The position numbers were made by a program, and so were the translations under genes. This document shows positions 1-11,500 of a stretch of DNA of 64,000 nt, in pieces. The stretch spans positions 4,829,521 to 4,893,520 of the forward strand of contig VZDJ01000090.1 in NCBI GenBank assembly GCA_008694505.1, read 5' to 3'. Each line of letters begins with the position of its first letter. The stretch's first letter is position 1. The notes under the pieces are model-generated. The model saw only the letters and a program-made list of their open reading frames with translations. It had not been told where the DNA came from and searched no databases. The stretch comes from Cyanoderma ruficeps (taxonomy: Eukaryota; Chordata; Aves; Passeriformes; Timaliidae).

Positions 1-3000
1 CCCTGGCTGGGTGGCTGCTTTTCCCTCCCTACAAGGGGCTGATGGTCAAAAATACATAATGAACTACTATTGACAGCTTATCAGACTATCACCTCTCCCT
101 CCCATCCTGCTGCAAAAAACCTCTGCAAGTGATGGCTTAGTCTGTCACCATGGAAATTGTTATTGCCTGGCATTACTCTAGAAAGTATAATTGTGTTTGC
201 TTCTTAACACATCCACTGACACATTAACTACCTTACCAGCCTTTACAGAAAAGGCTTGCTAAATTTGTAAATCTCTCCTTCTTTCTGTGCTGTCACTGAC
301 CTAGCACTGCATCTAATGTTTCTCTGTAGGTTTTTTCCACTTTTCAGGTCAAAAGTCTCATTTCTGTTAGTCTTACTGCATGGCCTCTGCTACTCTGGAG
401 AAATGTAGGAGAATTTTCCTACAAACAATAAAATCAATTCAATTGTGCCAGCAGTGCTGTTAATAAAGTACAGAGTTTAGCAGCTTCTAGTTGATGTTAG
501 GTAAATATAGTCCCTAAATTGTGTTAAAAAATGTTTGGAAGCAGCTGAAGATTTGCCTCTGCAAGGACATGAAGCATCACGGTTTTTACTGTCCTAGCAA
601 CAGGACCAGCAGAAAATGTCTCTGTTCTTTCCATGCCTTTTCTTCCTGTGCTGGACTTCAGTGGAAATGCATCCTGTTTTCACTTGACAGGAAGAAAAAG
701 CCTGTGTATGTGCTTGTGAGATGCCTCGGAATAAGCTCTAGCTGGAGCTTATGCCATTTATACAGCACATCCTGATTAAAGGGTTTCACCCCAGAGCACA
801 TCTGGTGGCCTGCAATGCAAAATTTCACAGCTATTTAAATTGCCAAAGGCTGCTGAAGAGCATGTGGCACTCACCCCTTCCCCCCAGGTCGTTGCTGCCA
901 AAAGACAGGAAGGATGGACAAAGGAAGGCCAACTGTGAATACATTTGATGAGGTTCATCTTTATAGTCTTCATGTCCTGGGAATAGAATCTCCTAACTGC
1001 AATCAGCTCTGGATCTCTGAGGCCAACCTTACCCACGGCACGGTGCTGCTTCACTCATTACAGTGTGCTGAATATTGAATATGTTTCTGTCCACCCCACT
1101 TCCAATACAGCATTATTATTTGTCAATTGCTGTCTACCCAACTGCTGCTTTAATGACCTTTCTAAATGTAAAGAGATTCCACATAAATATCTTCCACTAA
1201 ATAAGAAAGTACAGGTATTAGATAAAAGAGGCTTCCTTATGTAGCTCTAAAGTAGAACATGGTAGCTATCTTGTAACATGTCTTGGTTTTCACCTGACAA
1301 TATAGAACAGGAAATAAAGAAAAACAATGCTTGTCATTTCAAATCTTGAAGAGATTTCAAAGACAGAAAAGCCTAATTATTAAGTCTGTAGGGATGTTAT
1401 GGCAAGCAACCACAACTCTTGCAAGAATGTCTCAAAATTTATTAGTTCTGTAGCTGGCATAAGAAAACTTTACAAACATCAGATGTTCTGTTGGACCAAC
1501 ATTTTATGATTTTGAAGATGAATTTTGTTCCACTAAATAACGAGCATTCACTCTGATGAGCGAATTTGGATTTTTCTTTATTTTATTTTGGTCTTTGAGG
1601 CAAGTAAGCTTATTTTATTTGTAATCTGTTATATCCCTGAAGTGTCACTAATCTGTAAGGTCTGCTTTAAATGAATCACTGCTAACTCAAATTGTCTGGG
1701 CCTCTGCTTTGCTGCTTTAACGAGTTGCACTGCAAAATTAAGCTCGTTAAGGCTTCCCACTCCAGAGAGGGGGCATGAAAGACAAGCAGTATGATGAAGG
1801 CCTGCCTTTGCATTATTTGCCACATGAAGCTTCGTTGCACAAGTGACTAAGAAATGGGCCACAAGCCCCTTTCTGCTGAGACTGTCTGAATTGTGCAGCT
1901 CTGTTTGTTTCCAGGATTAAATGCTAGCCCTTGCTCTGTGAGCACCGCATCACACCCGTAATTTATTTTCAGATTTGTTTAGCACCATCAGAACACTCAC
2001 TTGTTCTTCCCACAGTGTTGTGTGCAAGCCTGTATTCTCTAACACCTCCCTAGCTGGGAAAATACAGTCCCTCTGACAAACAGCTTGTGTTTTACATGAG
2101 ATAGAACAAAATGAAACTTCCAGCCCCCACAATATACAGCTTGTGCCTTGAACATTTCTGTGCAGGTTTGTCCCTGCTTCAGGTCCTGAAATCTCAAACT
2201 GTTTTATTCAGTCTTATTCTCAGCTAATCCCATATCCTCCCCACCAACTCTGCTTTGCCTTTCACAGCTCCCTGTGTAATGGGCCTCTGTTTAATGAGTT
2301 GAAGAGTTGTTTTCAGAGATCAAATACTGTTTTCAATACACGTGTACCTTCATCTACTAAAACAAATTCCAGTGGCTTTGAGAAAAGAAGGGTTGACAGT
2401 ATAGAGGAAAAAAAAAAAGAAGACTGATGAAAGGAAAGGTGGTGTGATTGCTGAGCATTCAGATTTGGGAGGCAAGGAGGACTAGTATTTTATTCCTCCT
2501 GTGTTCTGTGTATCCATCACGCAGACAGAATCCCTGTTAGTAGAAATCTAATCCTTCAGTCACTGACCAAAGTTAATTAATTTGTAAATATATTTCATCT
2601 TCTAAGTGACAGCCCTTTCTGACAGAGGGGCTGATAGAAAGAGCAAAGGGGTTAAAATGTCATGTAACACCACGTTCATCCCAGGAGACTGAGGTGACAT
2701 GAACTAGTTCCATCTCCTCCACAAGCTGCTCTTCATAGCAGGAAACTGTGATTAAAGTGAGGAGGGAAGTATTGCTCTTAATGCTCTGCTCCTGATTGCT
2801 TCACCTTTTATAAGGAGAGTCCATCTAGAGATGTGTTTGTTTAACCTTGCCATTGTTTTTTATTGTCAGTGATTCCTTCTCCAGTGATTTCACCTGTCTT
2901 CCACCTTGTACTACTCTACTATTTGGGCTCCTAAGGAGCAAGAAGGGATTTTCTAGTTTTGACTGGAAGGCAATGCCTTGAAGGGCAGTGGTCACATGAA

Positions 3001-3009
3001 TGTGTGGTT
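1..3009. other. unassigned non-coding DNA
   Basis: No gene or confident repeat is visible. Open frames on both strands are under 95 codons and resemble no known protein. A short A-rich run occurs near 2408-2420. The sequence has ordinary AT-rich vertebrate intergenic or intronic composition. Confidence 0.6.
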
Positions 3010-3521
3010 TTGAGATGCAGAGAGACCCTGAGAAACTTGAGAGCTGGGCTTACGGTGATGCTATGAAGTTCAGCAAGGAAAAATTCTGCCTCTCTGCTAG
3101 CATAATCCATAGTCAGTGCAGTCTTAGAGTATCAGTCCATCAGGGAAGGACCTGGGGAAAATAGCTGAATATGACCCAGCAGAATAAGATAATCATCCTG
3201 TAGCCCAATATAAGTGTGAATAACAGAGCAGGGGACACTCTCATTTTCTCCTGTGCAGCCATGCTGAACCTGTACGAGGATATTATATCCAGTTTAGACT
3301 TCCTAGTTCTACAGGAGTGTTGAGAAACCAAGGAGGGCCTCTAAGATGTTCAGGAGCCAAGAAGGTATAGATGATGAGGAAAAGTTGAGGGAATTCTGTT
3401 AATTTAATCTGGTGGAGAGAGGCAGTAGAGTGAGGAAATAGTATCTATTCGTTGCTTGTTTAGTAGCAAAAAAAAGACAGGTACAGGCTCTTCCCAGGAA
3501 TGGCAAGTGATAAAGCAAGGG
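3010..3521 (+). mobile_element. CR1 LINE, 5' part of a copy split by an LTR
   Basis: The stretch follows the 3' third of avian CR1 in order. The segment at about 3020-3090 (gagagaccctgagaaactt, then gggctt and atgaagttcagcaagga) corresponds to the late part of ORF2. The segment at about 3275-3330 corresponds to the part where CR1 reads like tgtccagttctgggctcc. The segment at about 3400-3520 includes ggaaatagtatctattcgtt and ggctcttcccaggaatggc. The reading frame is destroyed by many substitutions and indels, so this is a dead copy. It stops abruptly at the LTR and resumes at 4124. The left boundary is approximate because CR1 copies are normally 5' truncated. Family recognition is from memory of the consensus, not a search. 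Confidence 0.8.
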
Positions 3522-4123
3522 TATCCTAGTTTTGGCTGACATAGACTTAATTTTCTTTCTAGTAGCTATTACAGTGCTGTGCTTTGGATTTAGTACGAGA
3601 ATAATGATGATACCACACTGATGTTTTAGTTATTGTTGAGTATTGCTTCCTCAAAATCAGGGACTTGTCAGCATTCCATGCTCTTTCCAGTGAGCAGGTG
3701 TGTGAGAAACAGAGAGGGAACACAGCCAGGACAGGTGACCCAAACTGGCCAAAGGGATACTCCATTCCTGAGGACATCATGCTCAGTACGAAAGCTGGGG
3801 GGAGTTCTCTGGGAGCAAACAGCCCGGATTTTGGTTAGTGGTTGGCAAGCTCACAGACTGTTTCCCTTGCTTCTCTTGGGGTTAATATTTCTCTCTTTCT
3901 CTCTCTCTCTCTCGCCCTCAATCCTCCACTCTCCCCCTGCTTATTTTCATTACATTTTTTATTATTAGTTTTAATATTTTATTTTGTTGCGTTTCAATTA
4001 TTAAATGGTTCTTATCCTAACTCATGAGGTTTATCTTTTCTTCCTGATTCTCCTCCCCCCTGCAAGTTGGAAGTGACAAGGGGCTGTCTGGTACTCTGTT
4101 GCTAGTGGGGTTGAACCATATCA
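3522..4123 (+). mobile_element. solo LTR of an avian endogenous retrovirus, inserted in CR1
   Basis: This 602-bp block interrupts the CR1. It begins tatcctagttttggctgaca and ends gggttgaaccatatca, which matches a common avian ERV LTR that normally starts TGTCCTGG and ends in CA. Internal landmarks fit that family: a tract near 3600 reading atgatgataccacactgatg, a CT-repeat at 3890-3913, then an AT-rich block with an ATTAAA-type polyadenylation signal near 4002, followed by a short U5. The flanks read aaggg at 3517-3521 and aagag at 4124-4128, a 5-bp target duplication with one mismatch. There is no second LTR and no internal viral sequence, so it is a solo LTR left by recombination. The plus orientation is inferred from the polyadenylation signal side. 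The exact subfamily was not determined. Confidence 0.85.
3890..3913 (+). repeat. (CT)n tract inside the LTR
   Basis: A nearly pure CT dinucleotide run interrupted by ttt. It is a regular internal feature of this LTR family and probably length-variable. Confidence 0.9.
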
Positions 4124-4358
4124 AAGAGTGGATACAAGATGCAGGGTTCAGGTGAAATGTTAAGAAAATTTTCATCCCTGGGAGGGAAGTATTCCATAAC
4201 AAAAGGTACAGAGATTGTTGCAGTATCTCCATACTTGGAGGACTTTTTAAGACTTGGCTGGACAAATCCACAACTGACTTGATCTAGGCTTGAGTGGGAG
4301 ATTAGACTAAGTGATCTCCAGGGTCCCCTTCCAGCAAGCATTTCTGTCATTCTGTCAG
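4124..4358 (+). mobile_element. CR1 LINE, 3' part of the split copy
   Basis: It continues the CR1 exactly where 3521 stops. The stretch at about 4200-4260 has the sense of CR1 near its end (gttgcagtatctccatactt, then ggaggactttttaagacttg). It is followed by gactaagtgatctccagggt, then ccccttccag and a degenerate tail cattctgtcattctgtcag. Removing the 602-bp LTR and one copy of the 5-bp duplication restores a continuous CR1 3' end. CR1 tails end in short tandem octamer-like units, and the repeated ttctgtcatt here is a decayed version of that. Confidence 0.85.
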
Positions 4359-6844
4359 TTGAATTTGTTCACTTTGATATAAAGAAAAACAAAATCAAAA
4401 CCCTTTTAAGCTGAAGTTGCCAACATATAAAATGGCCATCAAACCAAAGGCCTGCTATTCTGGAAAAATGAGCCTTCCAAAGCAGAAATAACAGTGTCTC
4501 GGTACAGCAATTGTAGGTTGTCTAGGACTCAGTCCTGGTCTATTCGTGCTGTGAAAATCTGTTTTGACAGACAGGAAACTACGCCTCAGCTTCATTTAAA
4601 TAGAATTTTAATGAATTAGATAGAAAAATAATGTATTATGGGCAGCATCATTCCTAATGTAGTTTATTTTGCTGTTCAGTTTTTGAGCTGATTATCTAGG
4701 ACTACAAAGAAGTTGACACCAGTAAAGTAACCCAACACTGAAATAGGTGGTAAAGGGGGCATTTAAATCATCGTACTTAACTTCTGTAGTTACCATGACT
4801 TTCAGATAAGAGCTGTTTGCTATTTTTGGAAATAGAAAAACAGATGGCCAGAAGAACTTCACTGGATTGGCCTGCACTTTGCTTACATTTTCTTTTGGAA
4901 AATAGAAGGGTTAGAAATACTCTTGCTAGGAATTAAAGTGCAGGTTCCAGGTCTTAAGGCTCATGACCTGCAGGAAAAACTAACATGACAGTCAGTATTT
5001 CCATAGCTACTTTCTTTCCTTCTTTGTTTTCAAAGAAATTCTAAGAATTGATTTGTCTGTCTCTAGTTTTATTTTTGACATTGCACTGGAGCATTTGTTG
5101 TGAGCAGTGGCTAAATTCTCTCTGCAGAGATTAAATATGTATTTCTTTTTCCTCGGCATAACGTAGAGCTTATACTGTGCATAGTATAAAATTTATGGCA
5201 CCTTAAATTGTTTACTTCAAGTCTTCTTCCTGGTTGTAAACAAAGGGAACAGGAGGTACTTACATCTCTTAGCAACTTTAACTAGCTCTAAAATTAAAAA
5301 AAGAAAAAGTTTTTTATTACAGAACTTCCCAATTTTTTCACATTTACTTTTTCTTCTTCCATTAATAAGTAAAGACATAATTTGTTAAATTCTTAGTAAG
5401 TGGGATTGAAGGGTCACCAAATTGCTAATAAAGGAACAAATTAAATATCAATACTAAATTAAAGTGCTGGCCAGGCTAGAGAGAACTGAAAAACAGTATC
5501 TGTACTCTATTAGCAGCTTGGAAATCATGGAAAACTGTCAGCAGAAATCCACTGGCTTCCATAAATCATCCACTATCTTTGATGTGGCGGGCAAAAGAAT
5601 TCACCAATGACAGGTGCTGTCACAAAATATATTTATTCCACAAGTTTTTATTTTCTCTATCAGCTACAATGATGGACAATCATGTCTTGTTTCCTGAATG
5701 ATGGCAATTTCTAAGAAATTCTACAGTTGCTGCCCTTGAAGACCGCCTGTTTCATGATCCAATGTCAAAATCTATCTATATGCCTGTATAAAACACTTAT
5801 CGCTGTGGTATTTAAGCACTCTACATGGATTAAAAATGAACAGTGAAGCTGCCTGGAGGATAGTCAGTAAAATCTACTTAAGTTTTGGATTTTATGATAT
5901 AATGTGATTTTATTGGGTTGACAGAGGGACACAAAGAAACATCAGACACTTCACAAAAATTTGGGGAAAAAAGCTGTTCTTATTTTTTTAACTCGAAACG
6001 AGATTAAAGTATAGAAAAAATTGAGAATAAATTCTAGTTGTCAATGCGAGTTAAACCTTGACATGCAAAAGAATAATAGGTCTTTACTTGTTTGTATGAC
6101 GATGAGAGGTAAGTTTTTAATCACTCTATAATGGGCTTTGCCTCTAGAATGACACCTCAGGAGAGGGAAAACTCTCAATGTCCTGTTCCCTTTTCCCCTC
6201 ATCATTATGGCAGTTGAGTATTAACAAATAATTGTGGCAGCATGTTAAGCAATGGCTTCAGGGTGCAGGTTCTTTGGTTTCCAAGACTTCCATTAAAGGT
6301 ACCACTTCCAAAAGCAAGTTGATTGACCCTCTCAGAAAGAGGTCCAGTGGCATATTTGGCTCAACAAAGTACAAACCCTGCAATATGGCAGAAGACACTC
6401 TTAGCTAATGATTTGACTGTGTTCTCATCACCTCAGAAATCAAAATTCTGCTATTCTTATGCAATCAGCCTATAAATTAGGAGTTCTTTAGAAAATCTTG
6501 TAATCATTGCACTTGTGGATAATTTGGGAGATATAAATTACACATTTGATGCTATGTGCCTCTCCTATGTTACTTGAACTCTATATTGTTTCCATAGAAT
6601 ATTTTTTCACTACAAAACTGTTTCGCACCTTTCTTTGGACTACATGGGCTCCATACTGAGTTGAGACAAACAAGAAAAGACAGAAGAAATTAATGACTCA
6701 GCACACAGTTAAAATATAGGGATACCAATCCCTGTTGGGTAAATAACAGTGAGGAAAGGATAAATTTTCTCATACTATCACTGCTGAGTGATGCTTTGTC
6801 AGGCTATTGGTTGCATCAAGATGATAGATATAGTGGGGGGAAAT
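4359..6844. other. unassigned DNA upstream of the Gypsy relic
   Basis: No gene is seen. The sequence is AT-rich with scattered A and T runs. If the Ty3/Gypsy relic downstream was once full length, its gag, protease and 5' LTR would lie in about 5000-6844, but I could not recognise a zinc knuckle, a protease motif or an LTR boundary there. Confidence 0.5.
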
Positions 6845-8560
6845 TAAAGAAAGATGAGCTTGGGGATGTCCCTTTGGAATTGAAGAAGGTCGGCATCGAT
6901 GGGGTTGGAGAAAGTGTGTGGCTCTTGCCCCTCCTTTGAGAAGAGTTTCTTTTCCCTTAGAGAACACATATGAAGAGGGAGCTGAGTAGGCTCTGGGAGT
7001 CACGCAGGAACTGAAAGAATTGACGGAGGCAGATGGTTCCCTACACCTGTGTCTAAGGCCCACACAATTAAAGCAATATGCAAAGAGCAAAAATTTCCAT
7101 TGCCTTACAAGAGTTATTGACTAATTCCAAGTATCTGTCTGTAATTAAGGCATCAGCAAAATTCTGGCATGTGCTCTTGCCATCAACCATCTCCTTGGCA
7201 CTTTGAAAAAAAAATAGCACCAATTTGTGTTGTGTTTGGCATCTACTGAGAAACTGTATTTTGGGATGATGTTGGAGAAGCTAATAAGGATGCCTGCCAC
7301 AGCGAGGGAGTATGTAAATTCCGTGGGGTAGACAGTAACTGGGAAATTGTACAGACGGATCTGAAAAAGATTCCAGCTGTCAATGATATGCCTACCGTAA
7401 TGAACTGAGGGAGCATGCAGGTTGGAAAGCAGATGGCTTTGTGTGGCTCTTCTGATCAACAACCTCAGATCAGATTCATCCAGAGATGCCCAGGAGAGAT
7501 AGAATGCACGTTCTTATGAAGAGTTAGAGAAATAAATGGCAACTAAGGACCAAGGTCTTAACAGACAGGTAGTAGTTAATGTTAAATACAAAGCTACCAG
7601 AGCAGGTACCAGAGCATTTATCTATATAATGTCCTCAAAACTGAAGGCCAGTGAGCTATGTATCATAGCTGCAGCAAAAGCTGGATCTCAGTATATACAA
7701 GTTGAGAAGGATGTCCTACCTTAGCTCATGGTGATGAAAAATTTCCAGGATGTGTTTGTTGGAGGCCTGTATTAGCTGAAACTGACTGCAAGCAATTCAT
7801 TGTGGTTTCCAGGAAGCATTGAGCAGACGCCTGCCAGGCGTAGAGGGATTATTTTTTCTGACCAGCTGCAAATGTATGACTTGCAAACTGAATAGCAGAG
7901 GAAGAGGTCTGGCGGCTGCAGTTACACTCTTGAGAATTTGTAAGAAAGATTTATAAGAAAGCATACAAACAACCAAGGATATGTCAATCCGATTAAAGAA
8001 AAAAAAATCTCAACAACCTTTCTATTGCCAAAAAAATATGGAGTTGTTCTGATAATATAATTAAGGACTAGACCTTTTAGAAAATCAGTGAAACTATTGG
8101 CCAGAAGTTTATGGGTCCCAGTCCCTTTTAGGATTAAGAAGTTCTCAATACTGCAAAGGATTTTGTTTAAGGGCACCAGGATGATGATCTGAAATGTGTT
8201 ACAGAAAATATGATTAAAATGATACATGAAGGTCATTTAGGGATTGAAAACTCTGAGAGAGGTCAGAGATATTTTCTAGTGTTCCTCAAATGAACAGTGA
8301 TACTGAGGAAAGTACCAAAGTGTCAGAAATAGAGGTCAGTACACTAAAAGAGACCAGGTTGGCAGCACAGCAAAAAATTTGTCCTTGAGCTAGAGAGACA
8401 TAGATTGCAGAATAAAGTCCTGGTTCCCTTTGAAAACTTATGTGAGGATGCTACAGCCAAACAGATGTTTGTACATGTCGAATCAATTTTTGCTAGAAAT
8501 AGCATATGTGATACTTTCTGAAAAATGGTAAGTTATTATGGTTGTGAAATGTATTGCTCC
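6845..8560 (+). mobile_element. decayed Ty3/Gypsy-type retrotransposon pol region
   Basis: Translated plus-strand pieces, read across frameshifts, follow Gypsy pol in order. Reverse transcriptase: IKAICKEQKFPLP at 7067-7105, SKYLSVIKASAKFWHVLL at 7126-7179 (the 'LDxxxGFWxxxL' region before the palm aspartates) and TDLKKIPAVNDMPT at 7355-7396 (connection segment, 'P..KV.AI..MP'). RNase H: SQYIQVEKDVLP at 7686-7721, continuing after a -1 shift as LAHGDEKF at 7721 and ETDCKQF ending 7798. Integrase zinc-binding: MIHEGHLGI from 8219 and KCQK at 8318-8329. Integrase core: ATAKQMFVHVESIFARNS ending near 8503, followed by a stop at 8519-8521. The RT, RNase H, integrase order is that of Ty3/Gypsy, not Ty1/Copia or LINEs. 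Stops and shifts occur in every domain, so nothing can be translated. No gag or LTR was recognised. A decayed domesticated gene is possible but less likely. Confidence 0.72.
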
Positions 8561-11500
8561 CCACTTGCAAAATAGAGGAAACCATATGGTAAATTGATCC
8601 AGTGTAGGAACATGAGTATGTGCTGTGACCCTGATCCTCAAAAGTATTCTCATCCCTATTAGTTCTACAAGATGGATGTGCTCTCAGGGCATTACTAGGG
8701 GGGACTTTTTCTTTGCTTCACGCCTGGGGTGGAAATGCTATTAAGATTTCTTAATGGAGGAAATAGGCTGAAGTGGTCATCTATGCAGTGGAAGAAAGAC
8801 TTTGGAGGTACAGTGTCCTGAGGGCATAACTTAATCAGATTTTAGAGTTCCTGATAACTTCTGGGTGTATAGGCTGGATGAAGCCAACAGTAGAGATACA
8901 ACTCATCAGCCTGATGGGAAGTTTTTGTCTGTGTATTTTCAGAATTAGATTAATAGGTTGGAAGTTGCATTTCACCCCAAGGTTTTCTCTAACACTGCTT
9001 ATGATTTTGGAGCCCAGTTCTTGCAGAAGTACAGTAATGATCTATATCTGTTTTGACTTTTGTGGTGAAATATGATTTCATTAAGCATGTAAAGGGAACA
9101 CTAAGGGAATATCAGATATAAGCAAAGAGTTGGAAGTTGTTGGAGAAAATCTTTGTCGTTTGTTGCGGTTTTCAGATATATTTTTTTCTGCATGTGTGGC
9201 TTTTAAGTGTCCACGAGTGCATAAAATACAGAGTTTTGAAACCAGTGCTAGTGCAATTCCACTCACTGTTTTAGCTAGAGCTTTTTTGCTTTTCAGTAAA
9301 CACACAGGGGTGTGGCAGGCCTCATGTGGGAGGCTGTACTACACTTCTGCAGCACTAGCCAGTGTAGGACCAGGGAGTTTGGCCCTTTAGCTCTCTGCCC
9401 ACTGCAAATCAACTCCTGATCTTATCTCAAGTAGATATTTTATACTTTTCCCACTTGTCAACTTACAGTCTTATTTCAGGTCTTGTCTCAGATTATCCCT
9501 CTGATACTTTCCTACCTGTGGCACTTAGTCTTTCCACTTCTATCGTCATTTATTATTTAATACTCTTCTGAGGTCATGTTTTGTTTTCAAACTCTGGAAA
9601 GCTGCACAGAAGAGCGTGCATAAAATAGCTGTATGAGCACGCTGCTTTGTAGCTGTTTCACCCAGGTTATGGGTTTCAGCACAGGTGGAGTATATCCCAC
9701 AAGTTATCTGACACCTCTGTATCAGAGAGATGGAGGCAAGTATCGAGTGTAGCACCCATGCTGGTAGGTTGCAAAAGCCTCTGTAGCTGAAGATGAGCAG
9801 TAGAAACATGCTAGCACTGCATACTCTACAGTTACCGGTGGAACAAAATAGGGGTCACATCAATTCAGAGTTTCTCTTATGGGAAGGGGGCAGCTCTTTG
9901 AGTTATTAGGTTGGAATTAGGATGGAGTATACCTATTAGGTATTTGTAGAAAGCCTGCCAGTTTTCATTATTTCAGTCCAAAATGTCAACTCCTGGGGTA
10001 TTCAATACAGTTGCAGCAGCATCTATGTTCTTTGTATACTTTAATTATGTAAATTACATGTCAGTAATATGAAATCCCAGGTGGTGGGGAATAACACAGC
10101 ACAGGCAGTCTTCTAACAACATTGTTAATAGAGAACAAATGCTGCCTTCCATGTGTGCTTTCAAAAGCTGTCAATATTTAGTCCTTGCAGAAGCTTAGAC
10201 AGGAGAGAACAGAAACTATTCACTGCCTCAGAGTCATCTATGCAGCCCAAGTCAGGAAACAACAGCTGGTAGAGCAGACAGACAGACAAGGCAGCACAAG
10301 GTAGTGCTCCCAGTAGAGCTGAGTGGCCCACAGGTCCGCCTTACTTGATAACTGAGACAAACATAGGGTGCTGAACATAGTAGGGGTTCTTCATGTTGTC
10401 TCACAGCTCTGGCAGAAAGGGGGCATTGTTTGTCCTGTGTTTGTAAAGACTAGGAGAAGAAATCAGTGCTCTGTGATACAGTGCTGCCCAGCTGGAATGC
10501 TGCATGAACTGCACCACATGGATGTCTGAGCAGATCCCAGGCCTGCCTGTCCTTTGTGCTGACAGGTGTTAGAGATGCTGGTATATCAGTGCTTGCCATG
10601 TTCCCATGATTTTGTTCATCCCTACACAGAGCAGATACTGCAAGTTGCTGCAGTTGGCACCAGACCATATGTAAGCAACCTTTTCCCTTTGAACAAAGTC
10701 AAGAGCTTTGTTTTTCTCATCAGAGAGACACAGAGACTCTTCCCTTTCTATTTCTCCTGTGGTCTGCATACAGTTCTTGGCACAGGTACATCAAGGTGCT
10801 GTAGATTCAGATTTTTGTTCAAACAGAAGAGGTTGCTAGTGATGGATGGCATGGCCAGCTTCTGTAAGAAAAACAGGTTGCCAAATATTTTAAAAAATTC
10901 TGTGTTAAACATTTGCTGCAAAGGAAACTTGGAAGAAAAATTATAGTGTCTAAATTTGTATATAAACAAACCCTGTATTTTAAGAGAATTTCCTCCACCC
11001 CAGCTCCTTCAGAGGTTATCAGGCAAGTAACCAAGTAAGCATATGAAAAGGAGCCCATGTAATTTCTTCTGCTTTTGCCATGGATGACTTTGTCCTTCTG
11101 CCTATCCCTCAGCTCTGAAACGCAGTCAGCATCTCCAACACACCTGTATCCCTGTTCAGAATTGTTGTGTCTGCCTGCACACCTTCCATTTCCCACAAAG
11201 TGCTTCTGGCTTGCAGTATACAAGAGAAGGAGGTTGATCCAAGTGTCTGTGAAGATGGTAAAGGAACACGTAGCAGCTGTGGGAGACACCTCTATTCCAA
11301 AGGGTTTGGGAATATACCTTGTGTTTGAATTTTCTGCTAATTTCTATTCTCAGGGAAAAGAAAGAAAAAAAGGACTGAAATGCTCTCTTGGGCACAGACT
11401 TTCAGAGTGGCCATAATGCATGTCACTCTGTTTCTGTGGTCCATGCCTCTGTAGGGTTATAGCAATGCTCTTTGTCTGTTAAGGATTTTCTAAGGCAAAA

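Noticed and set aside
7145..7462. Minus-strand open frame of 105 codons
   Set aside because: It is the shadow of the plus-strand Gypsy reverse transcriptase relic.
10819..11289. Minus-strand frame of 156 codons
   Set aside because: Reads as random sequence with no family resemblance and no supporting context.
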